Source of the DNA: Centrapalus pauciflorus
Lineage: Eukaryota > Streptophyta > Magnoliopsida > Asterales > Asteraceae
Assembly (NCBI GenBank): GCA_020465985.1
Contig: JAANYP010004805.1
Coordinates: forward strand, 1-64,000
Length of the DNA: 64,000 nucleotides
Reading direction: 5' to 3'
A program made the translations under genes and the position numbers. The notes beneath the pieces were generated by a model that had not been told where the DNA came from, made no database searches, and saw only the letters and a list, made by a program, of their open reading frames with translations. Positions 34,698 through 46,815 of this stretch are shown piece by piece (positions within the stretch are counted from its first letter, which is position 1; every line of letters begins with the position of its first letter).

Positions 34698-34724
<27 letters not shown>
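34698..34724. repeat. (GT)n microsatellite
   Basis: About 13 GT units in the leader-like part of the probable solo LTR. Confidence 0.95.
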
Positions 34725-34725
<1 letters not shown>

Positions 34726-35170
34726 GGTGGTGGTGAACGAATTTGAGAGAAAGGGGGGAGGGGTTTTGGCCTTTGGCCACCCCAACCCTCTAATTCCTAC
34801 CCATTTACAATACACACCCCTCCACACTCATCTTTTAAATTGAAATTAGAAACTACAATGCTATTAGATGCCACAATTAAATAATTCAATACCCAATTTA
34901 ATGAATTTGACATAATTATACTAAATGGATTCAAACACTACATTAAACCATTCTTATGTCATAGATACCCATTATTTAGTGTCAAAATACATTATCTATT
35001 TTTGTCATTTCAGTACAACCCAACATTTTATTTTTCTTTCATATTCGAAACCCAATAATAGCAATCTTCACTAATATTGGTAATTAACTCATAATACATC
35101 ACTTAAGATCACAATCATAATTGTTTCACAAAGTTAATTACCTTTTTAAATATTGGGGTGTTACACTATC

Positions 35171-36117
35171 TATCTTTTAATGTTTATAAGCATCCTTATT
35201 TTGGTTTCTATATGAATTCATGGTATAGGTAGCAACATAAAGAAGTAAGGGAGATGCATAAACACTTACACCCACACTTGAGATTACTTTGATTGTTGTA
35301 GGGGTGTTGTTGCTTTAATTTTCCCAGCTTACTTTGCCACCCAAAAGCAAAATTTTTTGCAGCCATAAAGAGCTTTTATTCTTTCAAAGGAAGTGCAAAG
35401 AATTTGGAGAGGAAAGAAGTGGAAGGAGCATCACGATTTGGGGAGGATTAAAACCCTCAATTGATCATTATTCTTGAACCATTTAGCAATCAACTCTCAA
35501 TTAAGCTTAAGATACTTGTACTTGTAGCTTTAGTGCTTGTATATATATATGTATGTAGATTAAAATTACAAGGTTTTAAAGTCTTGTACATAATAGTATG
35601 GGTTGCCAATTTACAAGGCTTTGAGTATACAACACAAGTAATTAAAGCTTGTGACCAAAACTTTACTTTTACTCATAATTAAACATAAGGGTACAATTCA
35701 TTTAGCATTTTAGGCAAGCTTTAGACTCTTGTACAAAAGGCTTAATGTCTCATACTTATGTATAAAATTGTCAAGTAGCAAGGTTTAAGCACGAGGTACA
35801 AGTAAGCCAAGCATGTAGCTAATAATCTTATAATAATCGTAATCAAAATATTTAAATTGAAATTCATTTGGAAATTTAATAGATTAAAATAGTACCTTTA
35901 TTATAAGGGTATTATTACAAGGTACGAGTTAAACTGACTCAATTATATACATAAGTCCAGTTTATCCAAGCTTCGTAAATTAACATTAATATACATTTTC
36001 TCTTTAAATGACTATAAAAATCAATTCTTCCGTATTAGATAACATAACTAATTCACCAAATGATCGGTGAAATGTATAATTAGTGGTTTAATCATTATAT
36101 TAAATTTGAGAATGTTA
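35171..36117. other. Unassigned intergenic DNA
   Basis: AT-rich; scattered words such as CAAGGT and CTTGTAC recur, but no gene, terminal repeat or target duplication was recognised. Confidence 0.5.
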
Positions 36118-36199
36118 CATATCACATATGAGTACAATTTTTATCAGTATTTTACTAGTACTAGAATCAAATTAGTTTTCTTGAGCACATTTTATATAT
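36118..36199 (+). repeat. Left arm of an 80-bp inverted repeat enclosing elements E2 and G2
   Basis: CATATGAGTACAATTTTTAT and TTTTACTAGTACTAGAATCA recur in reverse complement at 38462-38545 with about 90% identity. The two arms enclose 2.3 kb of TA-linked elements. Confidence 0.8.
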
Positions 36200-36911
<712 letters not shown>

Positions 36912-37264
36912 TGAGGTTCAATTGAGAACTTTTATGCATCGAGAACCTCGAGGAACTTTTGTGCATCGGATAATCTACCAAGGGTGCACACAAAGGGCAT
37001 TTAGGGAAAACTAAAGATATGATAATTAATTTATTTCTAAAAAATTAAAAGATTATTAGGAGTTACATTTTGAATTAAAATCTCATATTAACTACATTCC
37101 TCATTTTTCTCCCCATTTTCTCTCTCTCTCTCTCTCTCTCTCTCCCTCTCTCTTTCTCAAATTTTGTTCTTCATGATTTTCATAGTGATGATGATTTGAA
37201 GACGAAGATTAACGATGAACAACGATGATGATGAACATGAACAAGAGAAGCAACCAATGATGAA

Positions 37265-37470
37265 TATGAAAAACACGATACATAGATGGATGATGAACAA
37301 TGAATAATGATGATGCATAGATGGATGATGAACAATGACGATGCATAGATGGATGATGAACGACGAACACCAAAAAATGACGATGCATAAATTGATGATG
37401 AACAATGATGATACATAAATGGATGATGAACAATGACGATGCATAGATGATTGATGAACAAGTTGAACAC
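37265..37470. repeat. Tandem repeat, about 30 bp, GATGCATAGATGGATGATGA core
   Basis: About six units of GATGCATAGATGGATGATGA followed by ACAATGAC. Related units occur in element G copy 1 at 22240-22400. On the minus strand this gives spurious Ser/His/Ile-rich ORFs. Confidence 0.85.
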
Positions 37471-37733
37471 GATGCATAAATGAATGAGGAAGTATGAACG
37501 ACGAACAAGATGCATAAATGAATTTGTGTATTTTTTTTTTGTTAAATGCATCTTTTTTTAACACGATGCATAGATAAACACGATTAAAGATGAAATGCAT
37601 TGATCTCCATCATCTTTTTTGAATTTGTGTAATTTTGTTAAATTTGGAAATGGATCAATTGAATTTATTTAGCATTTATTATTTGATTATTTGTTGAAAT
37701 ATTAAATTTAATGAGGTATGCACATTCCCAAAA

Positions 37734-38170
37734 GGGATAATTGCGCAAAAAACCCACAACTTGTCAGTTTTTCGTGATTAAAACCCCAAATCATTTTTCG
37801 TTGCATAGAAAACCCCGAACTAACTAAAAATCAGTAAATCAAGGTTTTATCAATCGGTAAACGGTTGAAATCGGTTATTAATTCTACGTGGACCGGTAAA
37901 TAAACTACGTGGAATAAATTTTAATCGTTGAAACCGGTTGCCAAGTATTACACACCACTTAAACACCTGTTGATCATTTTTAATTGTAATTTTTAAACAA
38001 GATTACATCGTCAACGGAGGTTTAAATGATATGTAATACTTGGCAACCGGTTTTAACAATTAAAATTTATTCCACATAGGTTATTTAGCGGTCCACGTAG
38101 GATTTGGTAACCGGTTAGGGTTTTAATCACAAAAAACTGACAAGTTTAAGGTTTTTTGCGCAGTTATCCC
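37734..38170. mobile_element. 437-bp palindromic MITE with a 9-bp target duplication (MULE-type), copy 1
   Basis: The element is nearly all inverted repeat: left GGGATAATTGCGCAAAAAAC, right on the minus strand GGGATAACTGCGCAAAAAAC. The 9-bp duplication TTCCCAAAA flanks it at 37725-37733 and 38171-38179. The matching place in element G copy 1 (23445-23465) lacks the insertion. A 9-bp duplication with long TIRs indicates mobilisation by a Mutator-like transposase. Confidence 0.9.
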
Positions 38171-38338
38171 TTCCCAAAATGTCATTCCTTGTTTGTTTTT
38201 ATAATACACAAGATGCATAAAATTGTCCAACTATTTACCCTTTTGCCATTAATCTAATCCATACAATTTTTTGATCTAATGGATGATATAGGTTCTTTTG
38301 TACCTCGATGCATAAAAGTTACCAATTGAACCTCCCTC

Positions 38339-38545
<207 letters not shown>

Positions 38546-38547
38546 AT

Positions 38548-40652
38548 GGATAATTGTGCAAAAAACCACCAACTTGTCAGCTTTTTGTGATTAAAACTCC
38601 AAACCATTTTTCGTTGCATAGAAAACCCCAAACTAACTAAAAATCAGTAAATCAAGGTTTTATCAATGAGTAACCCATTGAAATCGGTTAGTAATCGTAC
38701 GTAGACCGGTAAATAACCTACGATGAATAAATTTTAATTGTTGAAACCGGTTGTCAAGTTTTACACATCATTTAAACTCACGTTGATATTTTTTAATTAT
38801 AATTTTTAAACGTGATTACATTATCAACGAGTGTTTAAATGATGTGTAATACTTGATGATATCGCCAAATTTACATATGCTTTATGGCGATATTTTCCCT
38901 CCATTTTACCTATTTTTATTGTTCTCGATTGTCATTTTTGGTCATTTATAAATGTTGTTTTGTTTTCAGCCTTTATTGTTGAAAAGATGAAGATTTGGGC
39001 TCTAGCACGTTTTGACTAGCCGAGTCACAAGACCCGACTCGCCGAGTAATTTCAGCAATATTATATTTCGAAAAGTTTTGACTCGTCGAGTCATATGGCT
39101 CGACTCTCCGAGTCGGCTGTTGATTGTACGTGCGGGTAGTTACGGGCGGTCCAATGGGCATTCGACACGCAATCGACTCGCCGAGTCGATCATGGTGACT
39201 CGCCGAGTCGACAACAGTTATAAAAACTTTTCTTTCTCATTTCAGCAAAGGGAGACAAACTTTTCACACTTTTTAGTATATTTTCTCTGCTCGTTTTTGA
39301 AGAGAAAAGAAGGATTTTGGCTGATTTCAAAGGCTTCATCAAGAGGGAACAACATTATTACACCAAAGATCATCATTTGGGGAGTTTACTGATTTCTAAA
39401 CCTTTTTATTATGTGTAAACTTGTGCTTTTCCTTGTGTTCTTGATGGTTTTGCTCCAAATTATGGAGTAGTGTTTTGTTGTAATCATTTGGGGTTAAAAA
39501 CCCTAAACATTGGATGATGTTATTTTTGTGGTTAGAATGAATATACATACCGTTGATCTTTTCATGAAATAGATTTTCATATAATGTTTGAGATGAATGA
39601 TGAATGTATGATCTTGGATGATATATTTATGTGATGTGAGTCAATATTTAGTCATTCATTATTAACAAAGATGATTATCATTACTTTGTGGTAGTTTTGG
39701 TATTGTGAGATTCAAAAAGGGATTTCATTCATTATTTTGATCAAACATTATATTACGGTTTGTGATTTGGATGTGAGTCTAATTATGAACCACTTACCAC
39801 TTTGAGATCGTTACATTTGATTATTTTCATGACTAGACCATATTTGCAAGTAAGTTGATAATATTTGAATATTTAACTTTAATATGAATGAGTGATCTAC
39901 ATATTTTAGTTAACTTATCTTATGAGGTTATAACATTATATTTGAGTGATCTTTGTAATGTTATAATTATTGCTTGCTAAATGAGTTTTTGATAAATGTG
40001 TAGTTGAGTGATCTTTGCACATTTAGAATTAACTCCAGGATTAATATTTATTCATTTTATTGAGTGATCTTTATATGAATAATATTTAATCCTTGTTATA
40101 TTCATTCTATCCTTGTGCTTATTGTTATTATCCGATTTTTAGGGAAAAAGATTCCAAATGATTACACCTTTTGATATAAGTTTTTTTCAGTGATAAATTT
40201 CCTTTGTGTTATTTAAGTTGTGGAATTTTCGGTTCAAAACATTTTTAAAACCCAATTCGATTTTAACTAATCTTTAGCTATCATCTGTTTTTCTTATTTC
40301 ATCTTTGTCTCTGTGTTCGATATCCGGACTTACCTAAACTATATTAGTAAACGATAGGTGTTACTTGCCTATTTGTCCGCTAGTTTAGCTTAGTTATTCC
40401 CATTTTTATTAAAACAAAAAGGTGTGCTAGCGGCACATCAGTTGACAACCGGTTTCAACAATTAAAATTTATTCCACGTAGATTATTTACCGGTCCACGT
40501 AGAATTAATAACCGGTTTCAACGGGTTACTCATTGATAAAATATTGATGTACTGATTTTTAGTTAGTTCAGGGTTTTTTATGCAACAAAAAATGGTTTGG
40601 GGTTTTAATCACAAAAGGTTGACAAGTTGGTGGTTTTTTTCGCAATTATCCC
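38548..40652. mobile_element. Palindromic MULE-type MITE, copy 2, split by a solo LTR
   Basis: Left arm 38548-38856 (GGATAATTGTGCAAAAAACC) and right arm 40446-40652 are about 85% identical to copy 1 at 37734-38170. The outer flanks are TACTTGAAAT on the left and TACTTGAAT on the right, a 9-bp duplication with one extra base. The centre of the palindrome is interrupted by 38857-40440. Confidence 0.85.
38857..40440 (+). repeat. Solo LTR, 1584 bp, gypsy-type, nested in the MITE
   Basis: It starts TGATATCGCCAAATTTAC and ends GGTGTGCTAGCGGCACATCA. Flanks CTTGA (38852-38856) and GTTGA (40441-40445) give a 5-bp duplication with one mismatch. There is no coding sequence, only one LTR, and the interrupted MITE continues on both sides. 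The end sequences resemble Athila/Tat-type LTRs from memory. It contains five ACTCGCCGAGT-type near-palindromes at 39013-39212. Confidence 0.78.
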
Positions 40653-40744
40653 TACTTGAATGTAGGAAAATAACATTCCTTCACACTATGGATGTAATTC
40701 AATTCCTTTTAGAAACAGAAAGTGGTTGATTACAAAAATACCGC

Positions 40745-41570
40745 ATACGTGTAACACATTACACCACACCATGCCTTGCCTTATCCCACCCACCCTGCCC
40801 ACCCACCCACACATCCACCCTAACCTACCCCATCTCACCCACCTACCCCTACCCTACCTATGCTATCCAACCTACTCTTACCTACTACCCACCATACCTA
40901 TCCACCTACTCATCCCTCGTCCATCATAAACTACCCACCCTACCCAACCCAACCCACCTACCCCTACCATACCTACGCTATCCAACCTACTCTTACCTAC
41001 TACCCACCATACTTACCCTTACCCAACCTACCCATCCCTCATCCATCCCACCCACCTCATCCCACACACCCTACCCCTGCCCATCCCACCCACCTCCACC
41101 CACCTACCCCTATCCTACCTACGTTATCTAACCTACTCTTACATACTACTCATAATACCTACCCCTACCCACCTACACATCCCTCATCCATTATACATTA
41201 CCCAACCCACCTACCCTTACCTACCTACACTATCCAACCTACTCTTACCTACTACCCACCATACTCACCCACCCCACCCACTCATACCAACCCACCTCTA
41301 CCCACCTACCCCTACCCGACCTATGCTATCCGACCTACTCTTACCTAACTATCCACTATACCTACCCCTACCCACCTACTCATCGCTCATCCATCATACA
41401 TTACCCACCCCACCCAACCCACCTACCCCTACCCTATCCTACGCTATCCAACCTACTCTTACCTACTACCCACCATACCTACCCCTACCCACCCACCCAC
41501 CCTACTCTATCCATATCATCTTAGAGACTTATACACCTCTACCCACCCATCCCATCCTACCCTACCAACA
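40745..41570. repeat. G-poor, C-rich minisatellite
   Basis: Degenerate units with the core GCTATCCAACCTACTCTTAC and CTACTACCCACCATAC recur at about 40860, 40978, 41123, 41228, 41327 and 41444 (spacing about 100-145 bp), separated by CCCACCTACC fillers. The plus strand is almost free of G. The Pro/Thr/Tyr ORFs here are artefacts of the repeat. Confidence 0.9.
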
Positions 41571-41576
41571 AATTAT

Positions 41577-41705
41577 GGAATTGGATTCAATTCCATTTTT
41601 AGCCAACCAAACATGATTTGGATTCCAATTTCATTTCCTTGCAGAATCCAATTCCATAACATATTCCAATTCCTTTTAAAACATTCTACGAACCAAACGC
41701 CACCT
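41577..41705. repeat. Right end of a Tourist-like (PIF/Harbinger) element
   Basis: On the minus strand it begins GGTGGCGTTTGGTTCGTAGA next to a TAA, the Tourist-type GG-(C/G)-TTTGGTTCG start. Inside are repeats of GGAATTGGATTC. The left end was not found; the minisatellite may lie within the element. Confidence 0.5.
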
Positions 41706-41724
41706 TAGTATTTTCGCTTGATTA

Positions 41725-41938
41725 ACGTTGGAATAAAGTCACCCTTTTCATTTTTTAGTGATTAAGTCCTTAAATTTTTTGTTTATCAGTCAACTGGTTA
41801 ATCCAGTAGTCGGTAAAAAAATATATACTTTTGAATATGACAAACATATTTTAGGGATTTAAACAATTGGAAAAAAAAATTAGGGACTTAATTCAGAAAA
41901 TGAAAAAAGTTAATTAAGTTTTTTCAATATTAACTCCT
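41725..41938. mobile_element. Small palindromic MITE-like element
   Basis: The left arm (CCTTTTCATTTTTTAGTGAT then TAAGTCCTTAAATTTTTT) matches the right arm on the minus strand (CTTTTTTCATTTTCTGAAT then TAAGTCCCTAATTTTTTT), about 45 bp with about 80% identity. Length about 210 bp. No target duplication was settled. Confidence 0.5.
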
Positions 41939-42184
41939 TACGATATGATAATCTTTATTTTGAGTCATTATACATGTTGAGCTTGTTTTGTGTACTAGAC
42001 CTCAAACTCGAACTAGATGAATTATAAGTCGAGCTAGTTTGAGGCGTATGAGACAATGGATCTTGGTAGTGTATTGGTTGGGGACATTAAACTCAATAGT
42101 GAGGGTTTAGATTTGAAACTCTTCACATATGTCTTAACTATGGTTGTGCAATCTTCTAGAAACATGTGTAAGTATAAGTTGTAG

Positions 42185-42505
42185 GGTTAACTATCATTTT
42201 GACTATCTAAATTTTAGATTTTTATTCGATTTAGCCACTAAACTATTTTTTTGTCCCGATTTAGCCATTAAGACTATCTTTTCTATACATATGTAGACAC
42301 TAAAGTTTTATTTAACCAATTTAACCATTGAAAATTGTCTCTATCCGACCACTAAATTATCATATTTTGTATTGATTTAGCCAATATTTTTATTTATTTT
42401 CCCCAAAGTAGAACAATAAACTAAAGGTTAATGGCTAAATCAGAATAAAAAATAGTTTAGCGGTTAAATGAGACAAATCTAAAACTTGGATGATCAAATG
42501 TATTG
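42185..42505. mobile_element. MITE-like inverted-repeat element, about 320 bp
   Basis: The left arm contains AAATTTTAGATTTTTATTCG then GATTTAGCCACTAAACTATT. The right arm on the minus strand has AAGTTTTAGATTTGTCTCAT then TTAACCGCTAAACTATTTTT, and GATTTAGCCATTA. Arms about 75 bp, non-coding centre. Confidence 0.6.
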
Positions 42506-42864
42506 GGTTAAGTTGTACACAATTATAATTGATACAACATTAGGTACAAACTTAATAACACATGGTAGAATGCAAAATAATAGCCCATCGAAAGCAAATA
42601 GGTTTGTATTTAAAAAATACCTACCATGTTTTAATAGTTTATAGGGTTATATTGAAGCATAGTGTGATATCAAAAATTTATGAAACCAATCTCTTATAAC
42701 ACGAACCATTTTATTGGTGTTACACGTTCTTTTTTTGTTCCGACATATTTGAAGATAAGTTGTTGAAAATGTTTTAAATTGTACATGTGATTGATGTGTG
42801 ATCAATATGTAAATGACTAATGATATAATAGATAATTAGCTTAATGGGTTTAGAATAAACACTT
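42506..42864. other. Unassigned AT-rich spacer
   Basis: No gene or repeat boundary recognised between the 42.2-kb MITE and the Tourist-like element. Confidence 0.5.
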
Positions 42865-42989
42865 AGGGGCATTTGGTTCGTGAATTTTCTGGGATTCATT
42901 GGGATTTGCATTTAAAATCCTGTGTTTTGGTTCGTAGATTTTAGTAAAGATTTAAATTATAAGGATTTCTTAAATCGCTTCCTTCTTTG

Positions 42990-43142
42990 AGTTAAACTTT
43001 GGTAATTTGTATTGTTGTATATATTTTTGTGTATAAAACACTGATTACAAGAGGAATATATACGAGAGATATTTACACTCTAATCTCTATATTAGATGCA
43101 CTCTAATACCTCTAATATAAGTAATTACATAAGTGTCTAATA
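42990..43142 (-). repeat. 3' LTR of copia-2
   Basis: Matches 46680-46815: AAAACACTGATTACAAGAGG, then TATTTACACTC and the AAGTGTCTA end. Followed by TTCCCCCGC, the complement of a polypurine tract. Confidence 0.88.
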
Positions 43143-43199
43143 TTCCCCCGCAAACGAAGGCTGGTGTACGACCTGTAGCTTAGATCGTAAAAACATAAA

Positions 43200-44430
43200 A
43201 CGCTGCGAAAGAAGCGGCTTGGTGAAGATATCTGCAATCTAATCATCGGTGGATATAAACTGGACTAAGACTTGCTCATCGATCTCCACGTGCTTAGTTT
43301 GGGCATGGAACATGGTTGGCAAAATGATAGGTAGCGCCGATATTATCACACCATAGCATAGGGGTCCTCTTAAGAGGGACTTGAAGTTCTCGTAACAATG
43401 ATTGAAGCCAAGTTAGCTCAGCAACTGTATTAGCTAGAGCCTTGTATTCTGATTCCGTTGACGATCAAGAGACAGTCTTCTGTTTTTGTGTAGACCAGGA
43501 TACTAGTTATAAAGAGTTATAGGCAGAATCAGTGTAGGCATGAAGGAGAGTGTTGGAGTCACGCCAAAAGGAGATGTGCCTTGCAGATAGCGAATAATTC
43601 GTTTGACTGCCGACCAATGATTTTCTGTAGGAACGTGCATAAATTGAGTGACTTTGTTAACGACAAAGGTAATGTTCGGACGAGTCAAGGTGGCATATTG
43701 TAAAGCACCCACAATATGACGATACTTGACTGGGTCGGAAAACATAGCATTATCGTCGAGAGCAAGATCAACCATCGTAGTCATGGGAGAAGGTTCCAGT
43801 TTAGACTGAGAAAGGTCGACGCGTTAGAGAAGCTCAAGGGTGTACTTCTGCTGAGAGTGTAACATATCATGACCCATGCTGATGACCTCAATACCGAGAA
43901 AGTAGGATAGAGATCCCAGAACCTGAATTGGAAATGATTGTTTAAGATTTTGGACCACTTTGTTAATGGCCTACGGGTTGTTACCTGTCAAGACAACGTC
44001 ATCAACATAGACTAGCATGTATAGTAGAGTGTCGTTGCGAGAGTAAATAAATAAGAAAGGATTCGTTTTGGAGCCCTGAAAGCCAAGCGAGCGAAGGACC
44101 GTAGATAGGCGATGAAACCATGCTCGTGGAGCCTGCTTTAAGCTATACAAAAATTTATGAATGAGGCAAACATGATCTGGTTTGGCCTGGTCTGGTCAAT
44201 GAAGCCTAGAGGTTGTTCCAAGTAGACAGTCTCTGTAAGGTTTCCATGGAGAAACGCATTCTGAACATCGAGTTTCCTGAAAGACAGCCTTGGGTTACGG
44301 CAAGATAGAGAACAACGCGGATAGTGGTGGCCTTTACGACTGGGCTGAACGTCTCCTGATAGTCAATGCCTGGTGCTACTGAAAATAGTAATTCAAATGG
44401 AGAGACATTAGAGTTTGTCCTAGACGGCAT
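43200..44430 (-). pseudogene. copia-2 reverse transcriptase and RNase H remnants
   Basis: On the minus strand: 44206-44430 begins with an integrase tail motif (MPSRTNSNVSPFELLFS) fused directly to RT (GIDYQETFSPVVKATTIRVV), so the sequence between these, normally several hundred codons, is deleted. Around 43960-44060 the RT active-site region can be read with frameshifts. 43503-43784 encodes the RT/RNase H linker (YRHIVGALQYATLTRPNITF, AVKRIIRYLQGT). RNase H words follow to about 43230 in broken frames. No intact domain. Confidence 0.8.
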
Positions 44431-45160
44431 GCGGTTGATGAGATATACAGCAGCATCAAAGGCAAATTGCCAGAAGCATTGAGGGACATGAGAAGCAGCG
44501 AGTAAGGTGAGACCTGTTTGTACAACATGATGATGTCGGCGTTCAACAAAACCATTTTGTTCACTCGTGTGAGGGCATGAAAGGCGGTGAAGGATGCCGA
44601 GAGAGGAGAAAATTTGGGAGAGATTCCTAAATTCTCCTCCCCAATAATAACAAATGAAGTTTAGATGACTTTCCTACTAAACATGAATCACACGAGAAAC
44701 TACAAGAACTATTATTGTGTAAAGGTAACTAATACTTAGAAACCATAGAAGTAATAGTTGTGGATGAGGGTGGCCGAGGTGATGATGCCAAATTATTGAG
44801 GAAGCACGAGTAGTGGAGAACCCAACTTTAAGAATTGGTTGACTCCGAGGAAGGCTAAAGGAGTATAGACCGCCATTACTTGGACTCGTGAGGAGGATAG
44901 TGTGTGTAAACTTGTCCTTCACCACAAATAAAGAATAGAGAAATTCAAAGAACACGTAATTGTCAAGACAGAATTGTTGAAGAGAAAGAAGAATTTGTAT
45001 AATTTTAGGCACATGGAGGGATTTTTAGGGAGAAAGTTTTGTTAGGCGAGTAAAGATTCTTTGAACCAATATGGAGGATAAGTAAGCCTTTATCGTTGCC
45101 AATATGAAGATTATCAGAGGTCTGGTGTAACGTGATGATTAGAACTAGTATCCGAAAGTT
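44431..45160 (-). pseudogene. copia-2 integrase remnant
   Basis: 44677-45012 holds the GAG-pre-integrase motif (IWHHHLGHPHPQLL) preceded by the usual SLPRSQPI-like stretch. 44431-44640 corresponds to the integrase C-terminal side (a degraded EQNGFVER-like start, then AAVYLINRMPSRT-like). The catalytic core with its DDE residues is largely deleted. Confidence 0.72.
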
Positions 45161-46170
45161 AGGAAGTTGATGAGGTGGCACGGGTCTTCAAAATTGGCTG
45201 AGGGAGGCTGTCGGGGCCGTATAGTAGAAGGGTCACGGTTGGGGAACTAAGACGGAATATGACCAATTCCACACCTATTGCATGTGCCAAACATTGTGTT
45301 CTGAGTAGAAGCCCAACTGAACTGTTCTCGAGTACCACCTTGATTTCGATTGAAGTGATGGTCGCGGCCACGGCGGGAGTTACAGCCACGTCCCCGAGAG
45401 TTACCTGATCGATTGGTGCAGTGAGCTTGTGCAGGCAGCGGAGTGAGAGGTTGAACTTGAAGACCAAGCTAAGATAAAGCCTGCTGGAGAGCATGAAGTT
45501 GATCAAGAGTCGGAGTAGAGTAAGCGGCGTCGGGAGTCACGAGAGTGCGAGTCTGCATGGTGGTCAGGAAGGCCTGTGTTGGGGAAACATCTGGTGTAGA
45601 CTTCTTGATCATGTAGTCATGATCGGAAAGTAAACCATGAAGTTCTGAAAAGACAATAGGGAACTGACAGCCGGTAAGTGTGGATTTTAACCCGTTGTAT
45701 TCTTCGCAAAGACCGGAGATAACCAACATGACTAAAGTCTTTCTCCTTTGGTGGTTCACAAATATTGGCAAAGGTAATGGAGTATTCCTGGGCTGGTGTC
45801 AAGTAGGCAGCGATGGTGATTTCATCTAGAGTTTGAAGAAGTTGGATTTTGAGGGTGTATTCCCTAGAAGATGTGTGAGGGGCATAGGCACGTTCAAAGG
45901 ACAGCCACAAATCCTAGGAAGTGAGACCTTGAACATGCTAGAAGGATGCCTCAGAGATGGTAAAGATAATAAGCATACGAACATGAGCGTCATTGGAAAC
46001 CCAGGGGGTGCAACTAGAATTCAATTCGGGTTGGGGTACTGTGGTACCGTCTTTGTCAGAGGAGGATGAGGAAGCTATGGTCATCGGAGGGCAAGGAATG
46101 GTGCTATCAACATAGCAAAACAGATTGTTAGTGAGAAGAAAGGGTTGGAGCAATGTTTTTCGGTAGCCAT
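45161..46170 (-). pseudogene. copia-2 gag remnant
   Basis: Probable ATG at 46168-46170, with a frameshift within 10 codons. Recognisable gag blocks: WVSNDAHVRMLI (45938-46153), MWLSFERAYAPHTSSREYTL (45617-45910), VISGLCEEYNGLKSTLTG and ELHGLLSDHDYMIKK (45469-45771). The downstream part (45159-45506) covers the Gly/Arg-rich linker towards the protease, where the CCHC knuckle is no longer clean. Frames change several times. Confidence 0.78.
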
Positions 46171-46668
46171 AATTGGTTGGGAGAGAGTAAAGCTAAACTT
46201 ATGGGAGTTATGGCTGGTTTTCTCGGCTGAAATGAATGGGGTAACGAAAACCATGGTGATCGGTGGGTGTTTGGGGCTGGAGTGAATAAACTAGGCAGTG
46301 CAGCTGTTGGGTGATGAGGGTTTTTGGCGAAAAAAACAGATTAGGGTTTAGGGAGACTGATCGATAGAGGGTTTTGGGTGGCAGCAGGAGCGATTTTGGG
46401 TGGCAGCAAGAGGGATTAGGGCGGCTACGCGGCGGCGCTAGGGTTTCAAGAGGCTAAGCGGTGGTGTTAGGGTTTCAAACGACGGTGTTGGGGTGCTAGG
46501 GTTGTTGGACAGCAAAGGCGGTGTACAGAAGAGAGGGTGGAGGCGACATCTAAGGTTTCAGACGGCGACGGTCAGTTTGACGGTGGAGGCGGCGACAACA
46601 GTGGCGGTCGACAGCGGTGGTCCGGCGATAGCGTATGGGGTTGGTTGTGACTACGGTTTCTAACCTGT
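46171..46668. other. copia-2 leader between primer site and gag
   Basis: GC-richer than its surroundings, with repeated GGCGGCG and TTAGGGTTTC words. No gene. Typical untranslated leader of the element. Confidence 0.6.
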
Positions 46669-46679
46669 CTTTGATACCA
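46669..46679 (-). promoter_or_regulatory. copia-2 primer binding site
   Basis: The minus strand reads TTGGTATCAAAG directly inside the 5' LTR, close to the methionine-initiator-type site TGGTATCAGAG. Confidence 0.8.
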
Positions 46680-46815
46680 AGTTAAACTTCGGTAAATTGT
46701 ATTGTTGTGTATAAAACACTGATTACAAGAGGAATATATATAAGAAAGATATTTACACTCAAATCCCTATAAGATGCACTCTAATCACTCTAAGTAATCA
46801 CATGAGTGTCTATTA
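46680..46815 (-). repeat. 5' LTR of copia-2
   Basis: Pairs with 42990-43142. It is about 17 bp shorter, through indels in the AT-rich middle. Confidence 0.88.

Larger units (their letters stand above)
31658..35165 (-). repeat. Probable gypsy-type solo LTR (candidate limits)
   Basis: The right edge, on the minus strand, starts TGTAACACCCCAATATTT, a very common plant gypsy LTR start. The candidate left edge ends ...GGGTGTTTCA on the minus strand. CTATC flanks both sides (31653-31657 and 35166-35170), giving a 5-bp duplication. Inside, on the minus strand, lie a leader-like stretch with (GT)n at 34698-34724 and conserved GCGCGACC-type words near 33640, and two tandem arrays. No coding sequence. 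The left limit could be coincidental. Confidence 0.5.
42990..46815 (-). mobile_element. Degraded Ty1/copia element (copia-2), 3.8 kb, with a 5-bp target duplication
   Basis: LTRs 42990-43142 and 46680-46815 (about 150 and 136 bp). Perfect duplication CTTTG at 42985-42989 and 46816-46820. Polypurine tract next to the left LTR (CTTTTGCGGGGGAA-like on the minus strand) and primer site TTGGTATCAAAG next to the right LTR. The interior encodes gag and pol remnants with many stops, frameshifts and a large deletion across integrase and RT. The LTRs have diverged visibly, so it is much older than the Sirevirus. Confidence 0.9.

Noticed and set aside
37157..37600. Overlapping minus-strand ORFs rich in Ser, His and Ile, open in three frames
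   Set aside because: All three frames are open because of the 30-bp GATGCAT tandem repeat; no conserved protein.
40726..41616. Pro/Thr/Tyr-rich ORFs of 67-162 aa
   Set aside because: Produced by the G-poor minisatellite; no start context, domain or non-repeat part.
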